64,000 bases of DNA from Pseudomonas sp. AB6 (GCF_034314105.1 NZ_JAVIWJ010000001.1:2543501-2607500), one strand, 5' to 3'. Counted from the first letter of the stretch, positions 1-8,335 are shown. Numbers and translations: made by a program. Notes: generated by a model from the letters alone, not told the origin.

Positions 1-62
1 GGTCTTACAGCGACCTCACAGTGGTTGAGGTCAAGAGTTTCTCCCTTAGCCTGGACATCTGG

Positions 63-146
63 TTAGTTCACCCCCATCAGGTGGGCAATCTTAAACGCGC
101 CATGGATATCCTTGGGCAGACCGTGATTGATGGGTTTGTTAAACAT
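63..146 (-). CDS. Possible 27-codon ORF overlapping the end of the GMC oxidoreductase gene
   Basis: The ATG of this short frame lies inside the last codons of the upstream GMC oxidoreductase gene (overlapping its stop), an arrangement typical of translational coupling. The product would be 27 residues and I do not recognise it. The rest of the stretch from 1 to 138 holds only a small inverted repeat at 12-32 (GACCTCA / TGAGGTC, 7-base loop) without a T-run. The frame may equally be the debris of a lost downstream gene. Confidence 0.2.
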   Translation of the reverse strand: MFNKPINHGLPKDIHGAFKIAHLMGVN

Positions 147-1767
147 CAAGCTGGTACGTAGTTTCGCAATCGGCCACGATCATTTCAGCGGCCTTTTCCG
201 CAATCATCAAGGTCGGCGAGCAAGTGTTCCCCGAGACGATGTTCGGCATGATCGAAGCGTCTACCACCCTTAAACCCGCAATACCGTGCACGCGTAAACG
301 CTCATCCACCACTGCATCTGCGCCCTTCCCCATCTTGCAGGTGCCGACCGGATGGAAAATCGTTGTACCAATACTGCGTGCGGCCTGGCGCAACTCGTCC
401 TCGCTTTGCAGGCTAACGCCGGGCAAATACTCCACCGGTTGAAAGCGGGCCAACGCCGGGGCTGCCGCGATGCGTCGGGTCAGGCGGATGGCGTCGGCAG
501 CGATCCTCAGGTCTTCATCATGACTGAGATAGTTTGGGCGAATCGACGGCGCATCTTCCATCCGTGCAGAACGAATCTCTACCGTACCGCGACTCTGTGG
601 ACGAAGGTTGCACACTGAGGCAGTAAACGCGGCGAACGTATGCAGCGGTTCGCCGAAGCGCTCCAGGGATAACGGCTGCACGTGGTATTCAAGATTGGCT
701 GACAACTGTTCGGGGCCCGAACGCGCAAAAGCGCCCAATTGGCTCGGCGCCATGGCCAGCGGACCGCTTCGATTGATCGCGTACCGCAAGCCCATGTTCA
801 TCTTGCCCCAGAGGCTGCCTACCATCTGGTTGAGCGTCTTGGCGTTGCTGATTTTGTAGATCAAGCGCAACTGCAAGTGATCTTGCAGATTGCTGCCCAC
901 ACCCGATAACTCGTGGCGCACGCCGATGCCGAGTTTTTCCAGCAACGGCTGTGGCCCAACCCCGGAACGTTGCAACAACGCGGGAGAGCCAATTGCCCCG
1001 CAGCACAGAATAATTTCCCGGCGCGCGCGAAACTGTTCTTCTCGTTGCTCAACGCGCGCGATCACAGCACTGGCGCGGCCATTTTCCAGGTCGATTCGCG
1101 AGGCTTCGACACCGGTCAGCACTGTCAGGTTTTTACGCTGGGCAACCGGCCGCAAAAACGCTTTCGACGCATTCCAGCGAACACCGCGTCGTTGGTTGAC
1201 TTGAAAGTAGCTGCAGCCCTCATTGTCGCCACCGTTGAAATCCTCGACGGACGCGATTCCGGTCTCGGCGGCGGCATCGCGAAATGCATCGAGAATGCCC
1301 CACGACAAACGCTGCTGCTCCACTCGCCATTCGCCGTCTGCGCTGTGCGTGTCCGAGTTGCCGGCGTAGTGGTTTTCCGAGCGTTTGAACTGCGGCAGAA
1401 CGGCGTCCCAGCCCCAACCGGTGTTGCCCTGCGCTGCCCACTCATCGTAATCACGGGCTTGGCCGCGCATGTAGATCATGCCGTTGATTGAGGAGCAGCC
1501 GCCCAGCACTCGGCCTCGCGGGTAATTCAGCGAGCGCCCATTCAGGCCCGGTTCGGCTTCGGTTTTGAAGCACCAGTCAGTCCGTGGATTGCCGATGCAG
1601 TAGAGGTATCCCACGGGAATATGAATCCAGTGGTAATTATCTTGTCCGCCCGCTTCGAGAAGCAGCACCCGATGCGCCGGGTTTTGTGACAGCCGATTGG
1701 CCAGTAAACAGCCGGCAGGTCCGGCACCGACAATCACATAATCGTACAGCTCAGCCGTTGCGTGCAT
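139..1767 (-). CDS. GMC family FAD-dependent oxidoreductase (choline/alcohol dehydrogenase-like)
   Basis: This 542-residue protein has the layout of glucose-methanol-choline oxidoreductases, flavoenzymes that oxidise alcohols or polyols. A Rossmann FAD motif (VGAGPAGCLLANRLS) sits near residue 15, the signature GGCSSINGMIYMRG near residue 90, and the C-terminal active-site region HPVGTCKMG near residue 490 carries the conserved catalytic His. Length is normal for the family. It starts at the ATG at 1767 with no signal peptide, so it should be cytoplasmic. No betaine-aldehyde dehydrogenase or betI-type regulator is nearby, so a role in glycine-betaine synthesis is not supported; the substrate is unknown. 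Its neighbour malic enzyme is separated by a terminator, so it is probably a single-gene unit. Confidence 0.9.
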   Translation of the reverse strand: MHATAELYDYVIVGAGPAGCLLANRLSQNPAHRVLLLEAGGQDNYHWIHIPVGYLYCIGNPRTDWCFKTEAEPGLNGRSLNYPRGRVLGGCSSINGMIYMRGQARDYDEWAAQGNTGWGWDAVLPQFKRSENHYAGNSDTHSADGEWRVEQQRLSWGILDAFRDAAAETGIASVEDFNGGDNEGCSYFQVNQRRGVRWNASKAFLRPVAQRKNLTVLTGVEASRIDLENGRASAVIARVEQREEQFRARREIILCCGAIGSPALLQRSGVGPQPLLEKLGIGVRHELSGVGSNLQDHLQLRLIYKISNAKTLNQMVGSLWGKMNMGLRYAINRSGPLAMAPSQLGAFARSGPEQLSANLEYHVQPLSLERFGEPLHTFAAFTASVCNLRPQSRGTVEIRSARMEDAPSIRPNYLSHDEDLRIAADAIRLTRRIAAAPALARFQPVEYLPGVSLQSEDELRQAARSIGTTIFHPVGTCKMGKGADAVVDERLRVHGIAGLRVVDASIMPNIVSGNTCSPTLMIAEKAAEMIVADCETTYQLDV

Positions 1768-1826
1768 GAATTCCCCGCTGATTTTTTATTGTTATCTAGG
1801 GCAAGCTATAAGGTGTTTTCGCGCAA

Positions 1827-1864
1827 AAAGAAAGGCCGCTGCACGTTGCCGTGCGGCGGCCTTC
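1827..1864 (-). terminator. Rho-independent terminator of the malic enzyme gene
   Basis: A GC-rich hairpin (GGCCGC..GCAC / GTGC..GCGGCC with one mismatch) is followed, on the minus strand, by a T-rich run (TTTCTTTTTG). It lies 31 bases beyond the malic enzyme stop codon. Confidence 0.8.
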
Positions 1865-1894
1865 TCAATCGAAGCCGGTCAGATCAGAAAATAA

Positions 1895-3580
1895 TCAGGC
1901 CGAGCGACGACGATAGGTGCGGTAGTTCGGCATCCAGAAGTTACGCTCGATCGCTGCCAGCAACATCTCTTCCGAGGTTTCCAGCGCCAGGCCTTCAGCC
2001 TGAGCCTCTTTGGCGACGGCCAATGCGATTTTGCGGCTAACCGCTTGAATGTCCGTCAACGGCGGCAATACCGCGTCTCCCGAACCGGTGACCATCGGCG
2101 AGCACTCTGCCAATGCGTTAGATGCGGCCATCAGCATTTTATCGGTGATGCGCGATGCTTTGCTGGCGATCACGCCCAAACCGATGCCTGGGAAAATGTA
2201 GGAGTTGTTGCACTGCGCGATGTGAATCGTGCGGCCGTTGAACTCCACCGGTGCGAACGGACTGCCGGTAGCAACCAATGCATTGCCGTCGGTCCAGCGC
2301 AGGATTTCTTCCGGGGTGGCTTCGACTTTCGATGTCGGATTGGACATCGGCATGATCAATGGCTTGGCGCAATGCTTGTGCATTTCACGAACCACTTGTT
2401 CTGTGAACAGACCGCGCTGCCCCGAAACACCGATCATCACGGTGGCATTGGCGTGACTGACAACATCCAGCAAGGTCGGGAAGCCTTCAGCGCCCCAGCT
2501 CGTTACATCTGCGGTTTTCTGTGCCAGACGCGACTGGAAGTCCAACAGACCGTCCATCTTGTCTGTCAGCAAACCGTGGCGATCGACCATGAAGATGCGC
2601 TTACGTGCTTCGCTCTCGCTCAGCCCTTCGATCGTCATCGCCGCAATGATGTGTTCGGCAATACCACAACCTGCCGAACCTGCGCCAACGAACACCACCA
2701 CTTGTTGACCCAGGGTTTCGTTCTTGGCTTTGCAGGCTGCGAGCAAGGTGCCGACGGCTACCGAAGCCGTGCCTTGAATGTCGTCGTTGAAACAGCACAG
2801 CTCGTCGCGGTACTTCTCAAGCAACGGCATGGCGTTGGGCTGGGCGAAGTCTTCGAACTGCAACAACACTTCAGGCCAGCGACGTTGTACGGCGTCGATG
2901 AACAACGCAACGAAATCGTAGTATTCCTGACCCGTTACACGCTTATTGCGCCAGCCCATGTACATCGGGTCGTCAAGCAATCCCTGATTATTGGTGCCGA
3001 CATCTAGCACGATCGGCAAGGTGTAAGCGGGGCTGATACCGCCGCACGCGGTGTAAAGCGACAGTTTGCCTATGGGAATACCCATGCCGCCAATGCCTTG
3101 GTCACCCAGGCCAAGGATGCGCTCGCTGTCAGTGACCACGATAATCTTGATCTGATCTTTGGTCGCGCTGCGCAGAATGTCATCAATGCGGTCGCGTTCT
3201 GGATACGAGATGAACAACCCACGGTGGGTACGGTAAATCTTCGAGAATTCCTGACACGCCTGACCGACCGTCGGGGTGTAGATGATCGGCAGCATTTCAT
3301 CGAGGTGCGAGTCGAGCAGGCGGAAGAACAACGTTTCATTGTTGTCCTGAATCGAACGCAGGTAGATGTGCTTATCCAGGTCGCTAGCGCATTGGTTGTA
3401 TTGGCTAAAGACCCGTTCGACTTGTTCTTCGATGGTTTCCACGTTTTGTGGCAGCAGGCCGATGAGGTTGAACTCGACGCGCTCTTGCGGCGTGAAGGCG
3501 CTGCCCTTGTTCAGCAGGGGCATCTCCAACAGCGAAGGGCCAGCGTAGGAAATGTATAAAGGACGCGAGGATTTGGTCAT
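1895..3580 (-). CDS. maeA: NAD-dependent malic enzyme
   Basis: Malic enzyme decarboxylates L-malate to pyruvate with reduction of NAD(P), feeding gluconeogenic or TCA overflow carbon. The 561-residue protein shows the N-terminal malic domain (LFYRLL-like region, [33 protein letters not shown]) followed by the NAD-binding domain with [17 protein letters not shown], and ends MPNYRTY, all typical of the large single-domain-pair NAD type (SfcA/MaeA) rather than the MaeB fusion with phosphotransacetylase. I place the start at the ATG at 3580, which gives the usual N-terminus; the frame stays open upstream to 3679 but without family similarity. It is transcribed alone and ends in its own terminator. 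Confidence 0.93.
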   Translation of the reverse strand: MTKSSRPLYISYAGPSLLEMPLLNKGSAFTPQERVEFNLIGLLPQNVETIEEQVERVFSQYNQCASDLDKHIYLRSIQDNNETLFFRLLDSHLDEMLPIIYTPTVGQACQEFSKIYRTHRGLFISYPERDRIDDILRSATKDQIKIIVVTDSERILGLGDQGIGGMGIPIGKLSLYTACGGISPAYTLPIVLDVGTNNQGLLDDPMYMGWRNKRVTGQEYYDFVALFIDAVQRRWPEVLLQFEDFAQPNAMPLLEKYRDELCCFNDDIQGTASVAVGTLLAACKAKNETLGQQVVVFVGAGSAGCGIAEHIIAAMTIEGLSESEARKRIFMVDRHGLLTDKMDGLLDFQSRLAQKTADVTSWGAEGFPTLLDVVSHANATVMIGVSGQRGLFTEQVVREMHKHCAKPLIMPMSNPTSKVEATPEEILRWTDGNALVATGSPFAPVEFNGRTIHIAQCNNSYIFPGIGLGVIASKASRITDKMLMAASNALAECSPMVTGSGDAVLPPLTDIQAVSRKIALAVAKEAQAEGLALETSEEMLLAAIERNFWMPNYRTYRRRSA

Positions 3581-3757
3581 TTTCAGTGTTCGCCTTTTTT
3601 CGTTTACTCTGAAATTTCTTGGTGAAACCGAGGCGGGCAGTCGGAACTTGGGGGCGCAGCTCGACAGTTCTCTATTCAACCCGACTCAGCGAGGATCGTA
3701 AGACGATATCGCGGGGGCTATCTTACTCGCGCTGGGGGTGTTGCGGCATATCAGTGA

Positions 3758-4192
3758 TTAGACGGGCTTTTTTGCCGGATCCGCATCTTTGCGCAGAATG
3801 TAGGCGCTGAAGGCCAAAAAGTCGCCAAGGTGCTTCGTGATGATCGCGACGGTAATGGGCAACTGAAGGGTTTGGTATTCGTGCACGGCAATATTGCGGA
3901 AGCCGACCATATTTTTAAGCCCAGACACCAACACCGTGTCCACCCATCCGCTACGAGACAACAACTCAAACACATCGCGCGAACTTTGCGGAATACCCAG
4001 CCGTTCGCGACGCACCAAATGCTGGCCCATGTCCATCGCGGCTTCGCATGCGCGTTGAATATTCAGGATCGCGGCGTCCTGTCGAGTAAAGTCGGTCGCA
4101 AAGCTGGCGGGGTCTTTGTCGTACTCCTCCCGAGCTCGAGCGACGCAGCGCTCAATCGTTGCAGCCTTGTTGATCAGCACATTATCGGCCAT
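3758..4192 (-). CDS. hepT: HepT-like HEPN-domain toxin (DUF86)
   Basis: The 144-residue protein carries the HEPN ribonuclease signature RX4HXY as R99-N-I-A-V-H104-E-Y106, the active site of HepT toxins. In studied HepT/MntA (type VII) systems the antitoxin silences the toxin by attaching AMP groups to the Tyr of this motif, and that Tyr is present. The gene overlaps the 3' end of the nucleotidyltransferase gene by 11 bases, the usual antitoxin-first order of the system. Family assignment is seen in the sequence; RNase and toxin activity are inferred from the family. Core genes flank it, so it was probably acquired. Confidence 0.85.
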   Translation of the reverse strand: MADNVLINKAATIERCVARAREEYDKDPASFATDFTRQDAAILNIQRACEAAMDMGQHLVRRERLGIPQSSRDVFELLSRSGWVDTVLVSGLKNMVGFRNIAVHEYQTLQLPITVAIITKHLGDFLAFSAYILRKDADPAKKPV

Positions 4193-4577
4193 AGATGCTT
4201 CCGTCCTTTTGAATATCCGCGAGCAATCCAGCCCGAGCGGTATCCAATTCAGTTTTTTCGCTCAATACAAAGCATTCGAAAAGCCCCACTTGCACGTCAT
4301 CGCCCCAGACCCGTAAGCCGGTGGTAATCACTTGATATTGCATAATCGTCGACGCGGCTCGCATGTCTAGCAAATCGACCGGGATCCCGGCGATATCAGC
4401 CAGCTCTCCCGACATTTCCCATAACCGCATTGGGTCGAGCTTGCCAGCCAAAAGCACCGCCACATCCAAGTCGCTCTGCGCAGTGGCATGGTCGGTAACT
4501 TGGCTGCCAAAAATGTAAACCGCCAATAATCCGGGAATGTGCGCTTGCAAGTGCGCGACGAGTCTTTCGAAATTCAT
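4182..4577 (-). CDS. mntA: MntA-like minimal nucleotidyltransferase antitoxin
   Basis: This 131-residue protein belongs to the MNT (minimal nucleotidyltransferase) fold. It has the complete catalytic signature GSX10DXD as G24-S25 and D36-L-D38, with a third acidic position downstream (VDLLDMR). In characterised HepT/MntA pairs, MntA transfers AMP from ATP to the toxin Tyr. It is the first gene of the pair and its 3' end overlaps hepT, so translation is probably coupled. The motif is intact, so the antitoxin should be active. It is transcribed divergently from the DUF4337 gene, the two sharing a 134-base intergenic region that must hold both promoters. Confidence 0.85.
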   Translation of the reverse strand: MNFERLVAHLQAHIPGLLAVYIFGSQVTDHATAQSDLDVAVLLAGKLDPMRLWEMSGELADIAGIPVDLLDMRAASTIMQYQVITTGLRVWGDDVQVGLFECFVLSEKTELDTARAGLLADIQKDGSIYGR

Positions 4578-4711
4578 GACAATGCTCCCGACCCGCGCTG
4601 CAGTTCACGCATCATACAGTGTGCGAATAAGACCAAAGGCGATCAGCCTGCGATAGTTTTACACAGACTGGATTACACTCCGCGTCTCCACCCCTCCATA
4701 GATCACTCCCC

Positions 4712-5290
4712 ATGTCTGAAAACTTCGAAGTCCCGAGCCCGCATGAGCACCATTTGGAACACGCGACCGAGCATGCTCAGGCGCGCGGGGATAACTTCGC
4801 CGGAAAAATCGCGGTAATGACAGCGATCATGGCAACGATAGGTGCCCTGCTCAGTTATCAGGCCGGGTCGACGGAAAGCGAAGCGGCAATGGACAAAAAC
4901 AACGCCGCCATTAAGAAAACCGAAGCCTCCAATCAGTGGAATTACTACCAGGCCAAATCCAGCCGCCAAAACCTGTCGGAACTGGCGACGCACATCCCCG
5001 GCGTCGACGCGGCGCATTACACCGCTGAAGCTGAACGCTACAAAGCTGAAAAAGAAGTGGTCCGCAAGAAAGCCGAGAAACTTGAAGAAGAAGTGACGGC
5101 GTGGGATGAAAAATCAGAAATAGCGCTGCATCAGCACCACCGCTGGGCGCAGGCGATGACTGCGATTCAGATCGCCATCTCGCTGGCGGCGATCACGTTA
5201 CTGACGCGTAAAGAGTGGCTGAAAAAGGTGGCGTATGGCGCGGCCGGGGTTGCCGTGGTGTTGGGGACGCTGGCGTATTTGCATATTTGA
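4712..5290 (+). CDS. DUF4337 family membrane protein
   Basis: The 192-residue protein has a hydrophilic His/Glu-rich N-terminus, a membrane segment at about residues 32-48, a long charged helical region rich in Lys, Glu and Ala (about 60-140, probable coiled coil), and two C-terminal hydrophobic segments (about 150-165 and 173-190). This matches the widespread DUF4337 family, whose function is not established. It is probably an inner-membrane protein with the coiled coil exposed. It stands alone between the HepT/MntA pair (divergent) and a degraded region, and there is no sign that it belongs to either. Confidence 0.75.
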   Translation: MSENFEVPSPHEHHLEHATEHAQARGDNFAGKIAVMTAIMATIGALLSYQAGSTESEAAMDKNNAAIKKTEASNQWNYYQAKSSRQNLSELATHIPGVDAAHYTAEAERYKAEKEVVRKKAEKLEEEVTAWDEKSEIALHQHHRWAQAMTAIQIAISLAAITLLTRKEWLKKVAYGAAGVAVVLGTLAYLHI

Positions 5291-5311
5291 TCAAATGAAA
5301 CAGCGTGTTGA

Positions 5312-5500
5312 GACTGTGGGTCCGTTGGCGATGGCATATCTGAGATACCGATCTTTACCGTTCCCTGCTATCGCGTGTACTACACGCGCCGTGCCGAGGG
5401 CGGCTACCTAATACTCTGCGGTGGTGACAAGTCATCGCAGAGGCGCGACAGCGCACTGGGTGTGGAGCTTTTAACCGGTGTTGATATTGATAACGCGGAT
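5312..5500 (+). pseudogene. Relic of a RelE/HigB-superfamily (COG3657) addiction-module toxin
   Basis: Reading the frame that is open from 5312 gives VGDGISEIP.. followed by CYRVYYTRR and YLILCGGDKSSQRRD, which is the C-terminal half of the Gp49-like/COG3657 killer protein family (usual motifs VGEGVSELR, GYRVYY and LLCGGDKSTQ.RDI). The N-terminal half is absent: an in-frame stop lies at 5309-5311 and no start codon with a ribosome binding site precedes the match. The frame then runs on into unrelated sequence to 5611, and no HTH antitoxin follows. I therefore read it as a dead fragment of a toxin-antitoxin locus. The remaining bases to 5740 hold only another short unrecognised frame (ending at 5735). 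Confidence 0.6.
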
Positions 5501-5742
5501 TACATCAGCTCCAAGGGAGACCTTCCTCAGAGCGCAGAGCCAACCTTACCCCCCGCACAACGCAAAAGCGAAAAACTCCGCAAACGTCAATCTGCGAAGC
5601 TTTCTGTTTAAGGCGCAGAGATCTATTTCGCGATCCCCTACACCGGCACAGGCTGCAGTAATGAAGAACAAACCGTCTGCTACGAAAACCCAACCCGGTA
5701 TGCGACGGTATTGATGATGCGCCCCAATCTGCGCTGATTAAG

Positions 5743-6186
5743 TTAGGCACCCAAAGACTTCAAAAAATAAACCACTCGCTCGGTCTTTGCGAAGCCCAAT
5801 GCTTCATGCATGGCATGGCTTCCCTGATTATCCAGCAGTGCATCCGAAGCCAGCTCGGTGCAGCCCATTTCTACGCCCCACTGTTGAACGCCCACCACGA
5901 GTTGCCGCGCTATGCCTTGGCCCCGGCTGGTGGGCCGGACGTAAAGACCTTCGAGAAAAGCCACAGGCGAGGAACGGGTACCGTTGACGTAATCCACTCG
6001 GATCGACGCCTCGGCAAACCCAACAGCATTGCCGTTCTCACTAACGAAGATCAGCACCAGATAGCGCTCTGGCGCGCTCAGTAGAATCTGTTTTTCATGG
6101 TCATTGTCCGGGGCAGAATCAGGCCATAGGGCAACACGCAGGGGAAGCCAACCGTTATGGTCGAGCAAAGTGCAGCGTTTGATCAT
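5743..6186 (-). CDS. GNAT acetyltransferase of the AAC(6') aminoglycoside 6'-N-acetyltransferase type
   Basis: The 147-residue protein is a single GNAT domain of the length of AAC(6')-I enzymes. The acetyl-CoA binding motif A reads FLEGLYVRPTSRGQGIARQL (residues 78-97), and the C-terminal part ELASDALLDN, SHAMHEALGF, ERVVYFLK closely follows AAC(6')-I enzymes, which acetylate the 6'-amino group of aminoglycosides using acetyl-CoA. The N-terminal start at 6186 (IKRCTLLDHNGWLPLR) also fits. Similarity is recalled, not computed; whether it confers resistance or acts on another amine cannot be told from sequence. It lies in the accessory zone with toxin-antitoxin genes and is flanked by sparse DNA, with no integron or transposon sequence visible next to it. 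Confidence 0.75.
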   Translation of the reverse strand: MIKRCTLLDHNGWLPLRVALWPDSAPDNDHEKQILLSAPERYLVLIFVSENGNAVGFAEASIRVDYVNGTRSSPVAFLEGLYVRPTSRGQGIARQLVVGVQQWGVEMGCTELASDALLDNQGSHAMHEALGFAKTERVVYFLKSLGA

Positions 6187-6442
6187 TGAGGAGACACTCG
6201 AATGGCTGCGGAAGATTATTGATCATCCTCCGTCAGGCTCGGAAGGTCAGCTTGCTCTGCGGGGGCTAGTGTTACGGGTAATTACAGCCGAATCCATTTA
6301 TGGCTGAGATTCGCTCTAAGAAGGTGGCGTAGTGCAACATGGCATCGAGGCACCAGTGTCGGATAAAAACCTATAACCGCTTGAATTATAAATATTTAAA
6401 TTGTAAGAGCGCGCTTAGCGGGGTCTATTTTTAAATCGATTA
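6187..6442. other. Gene-poor stretch between the acetyltransferase and vapC
   Basis: No frame here is convincing. The left end contains the probable promoter region of the acetyltransferase. The right part (6375-6440) is AT-rich and lies just downstream of the vapC stop codon, without a clear hairpin terminator. Confidence 0.4.
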
Positions 6443-6829
6443 TCAAATTTGCTGCACGGGACCAGGGTACTGCGCTACCAAAGCATCGACGGTTAGTAAT
6501 GTAATTCCCTCGACTGTGGCTTGAGCCACGAGTATGCGATCAAAAGGGTCCTTATGGATCGGCGGTAAACTGACGATGGCAACGGCGTGCTCACTGCCAA
6601 CGGGTAGTTCACTGTAGCCGTTGTCTAGCAAACCACGTCGTAATACACGGGCATCCACCTTAAAGTCCGCACGTCCCAAACCTTGTTTGATGGCAATTTC
6701 CCAAAGACTGGCGGCGCTGAAGAAGAGTTCGTTTTCAGGTTCGCTGATCAAAGCGTTGGCGGCCGCTGACAAACGATGAGGTTCACCCGCAGCCCACAGC
6801 AGTAGGTGGGTGTCTAGCAGCAGCTTCAT
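6443..6829 (-). CDS. vapC: VapC-family PIN-domain ribonuclease toxin
   Basis: The 128-residue protein is a PIN domain. The acidic metal-binding residues are D6 (LLLDTHLLLW), E44 (SLWEIAIK), D94/D97 (KDPFDRILVAQA) and D115 (LLTVDAL), the arrangement of the subgroup that pairs with Phd/YefM-type antitoxins. PIN toxins of this type cleave RNA in a Mg-dependent reaction. Its ATG overlaps the antitoxin stop by 4 bases, so the pair is translationally coupled. All catalytic acids are present, so the toxin appears intact. Confidence 0.88.
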   Translation of the reverse strand: MKLLLDTHLLLWAAGEPHRLSAAANALISEPENELFFSAASLWEIAIKQGLGRADFKVDARVLRRGLLDNGYSELPVGSEHAVAIVSLPPIHKDPFDRILVAQATVEGITLLTVDALVAQYPGPVQQI

Positions 6830-7071
6830 GCATCGCCACCGAACATGCGCTCAATGTCATCGTTACCCATCCGATCAAAATCATCGGGAACAGCTATCTG
6901 TCCCGTCATGAACCCCAAACGCTTTACCTGACTTGGCTCGGGGGACGTTAACGACATGACTTTGACCAATGGCTTACCGGCTTTTGCGATGATAAAAGGC
7001 TCACCCCGAACGGCCAGATCAATCAGGCGCGATAAGTGAGTTTTAGCTTCGTGGATATTGATAGTGAGCAT
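6826..7071 (-). CDS. Phd/YefM-family antitoxin of the VapC pair
   Basis: The 81-residue product has the Phd/YefM N-terminus (INIHEAKTHLSRLIDLAVRG, then GEPFIIAKAGKPLVKV), a DNA-binding and dimerisation fold. The remaining C-terminal part (FDRMGNDDIERMFGGD) is the region that normally wraps the toxin. It is the first gene of the pair. Antitoxins of this family usually repress their own promoter; the 70 bases upstream contain an AT-rich segment with short inverted stretches (TAGTTTAGTTTAAACTCTA) that could be the operator. Confidence 0.87.
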   Translation of the reverse strand: MLTINIHEAKTHLSRLIDLAVRGEPFIIAKAGKPLVKVMSLTSPEPSQVKRLGFMTGQIAVPDDFDRMGNDDIERMFGGDA

Positions 7072-7138
7072 GACCGGCCCCCAAGTAAACTAAGTTGCAT
7101 TAGTTTAGTTTAAACTCTACCGACACTACACCCTCTTT

Positions 7139-7369
7139 CTAGATCAATCCGACAATCGCATCTCCCCCACCACCTGCATCTTTGTCGCGAAAGGTAATAA
7201 GCAACCCCGTACGCAACGGCTGCAGCTCATCAGCCAGCAACCGATTGGCGGCCAGCACAGCCTCAATCGTGCCGTTTAGATGGCCATAATGCTGGTAGCG
7301 CAGAGTGTCGAGCAGGCCCCCGTCAGACGTTCTGCCAGCTGTAGCTAGCTGTTTATGCCCTAAAATGCC
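7139..7369 (-). pseudogene. Relic of a P2-like phage tail protein X gene
   Basis: On the minus strand a frame without a start codon, closed by an in-frame TAG at 7370-7372 upstream and by TAG at 7139-7141, encodes LLDTLRYQHYGHLNGTIEA then VLAANRLLADELQPLRTG and LLITFRDKD. This follows the LysM-like phage tail protein X family (GDTLDAL..RHYG..., VLAANPGLAD.GP.LP.G). The N-terminus and start are missing and no other tail genes are nearby, so it is a remnant of a P2-like prophage or tailocin. It sits directly on the 3' side of tRNA-Ser(CGA), a typical integration position. Confidence 0.6.
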
Positions 7370-7390
7370 CTAATCAGTACACCGGAAACG

Positions 7391-7428
7391 AAAAAACCCC
7401 TGAAATTTTTAACAATTTCAGGGGTTTA
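7391..7428 (-). terminator. Terminator downstream of tRNA-Ser
   Basis: The hairpin CCCCTGAAAT / ATTTCAGGGG has a short AT loop and is followed on the minus strand by a run of six T. It begins about 15 bases beyond the tRNA 3' end. Confidence 0.85.
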
Positions 7429-7442
7429 TCTTGTATCAATAA

Positions 7443-7532
7443 TGGCGGAGAGATAGGGATTCGAACCCTAGGTACTGTCGCCAGTACAACGGATTTCGAA
7501 TCCGTCCCATTCGGCCACTCTGGCATCTCTCC
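7443..7532 (-). tRNA. tRNA-Ser (anticodon CGA)
   Basis: The minus strand reads GGAGAGATGCCAGAGTGGCC at the 5' end, has an anticodon stem ACGGA/TCCGT around TTCGAAA (anticodon CGA, codon UCG), a long class-II variable arm, a T-loop GGTTCGAATCC, and an encoded CCA at 7443-7445. The 90-nt length is right for a class-II tRNA-Ser. The accessory zone lies at its 3' side, and its own terminator follows. Confidence 0.95.
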
Positions 7533-7624
7533 AACGGCGCGCATGATAACAGTTCATCTGCCGAACGTAACCCCCTTCGGAGGAAATTTTCGCGTGCTAT
7601 CAGGCGCTTGCGTAGCTTTTTGCG

Positions 7625-8335
7625 TTAAAGCGGGACGCCGAGGCGTTTGGCGACTTCTTCGTAGGCTTCGATGACACCACCGAGGCCTTGACGGAAGCGG
7701 TCTTTGTCCATTTTCTTGCGGGTTTCTTTGTCCCACAGACGGCAGCCGTCTGGGCTGAATTCGTCGCCGAGGACGATTTCGCCGTGGAAAGTGCCGAATT
7801 CAAGCTTGAAGTCGACCAGCAGCAGACCCGCGTCGTCGAACAATTTGGTCAGCACTTCGTTGACCTTGAGCGACAGCTCTTTCATGCGGACCAGGTTTTC
7901 TGCCGTGCCCCAACCGAACGCCACGACGTGGGATTCGTTGATGAACGGGTCGCCTTTGGCGTCGTCTTTGAGGAACAGTTCGAAGGTGTAAGGGTTGAGC
8001 TTGATGCCCTCCTCCACGCCCAGGCGCTTCACCAGGCTGCCCGCTGCGTAGTTACGCACGACGCACTCGACCGGGATCATCTCAAGTTTCTTGACCAGAC
8101 ATTCGGTGTCGCTCAGTAGCGCATCAAATTGGGTAGGAATACCCGCGTCTTCGAGCTTTTGCATGATGAAGGCGTTGAACTTGTTGTTCACCATGCCTTT
8201 GCGATCAAGCTGTTCGATGCGCTTGCCGTCGAACGCCGAGGTGTCGTCGCGAAACAACAAAATCAAGCGGTCAGCGTCATCGGTGGTGTAAACCGATTTG
8301 GCTTTGCCGCGGTAGAGTTCTTCACGTTTTTCCAT
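7625..8335 (-). CDS. purC: SAICAR synthase (phosphoribosylaminoimidazole-succinocarboxamide synthase)
   Basis: PurC joins CAIR and aspartate with ATP in de novo purine synthesis. The 236-residue protein starts [20 protein letters not shown] and shows [10 protein letters not shown], the signature [19 protein letters not shown] segment ([14 protein letters not shown]), and LVDFKLEFG / [11 protein letters not shown] in the C-terminal half. The length and start are those of other Pseudomonas PurC. It lies just downstream of, and in the same direction as, the MBL-fold hydrolase, bamC and dapA, with a 28-base gap, so probably shares their transcript. Confidence 0.97.
   Translation of the reverse strand: MEKREELYRGKAKSVYTTDDADRLILLFRDDTSAFDGKRIEQLDRKGMVNNKFNAFIMQKLEDAGIPTQFDALLSDTECLVKKLEMIPVECVVRNYAAGSLVKRLGVEEGIKLNPYTFELFLKDDAKGDPFINESHVVAFGWGTAENLVRMKELSLKVNEVLTKLFDDAGLLLVDFKLEFGTFHGEIVLGDEFSPDGCRLWDKETRKKMDKDRFRQGLGGVIEAYEEVAKRLGVPL

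Noticed and set aside
2045..3007. A 320-codon plus-strand frame
   Set aside because: It is antisense to the malic enzyme gene and shows no recognisable domain.
55..3580. A glycine-betaine synthesis cluster around the GMC oxidoreductase
   Set aside because: No betaine-aldehyde dehydrogenase, betI or choline transporter gene adjoins it, so calling it betA would be unsupported.
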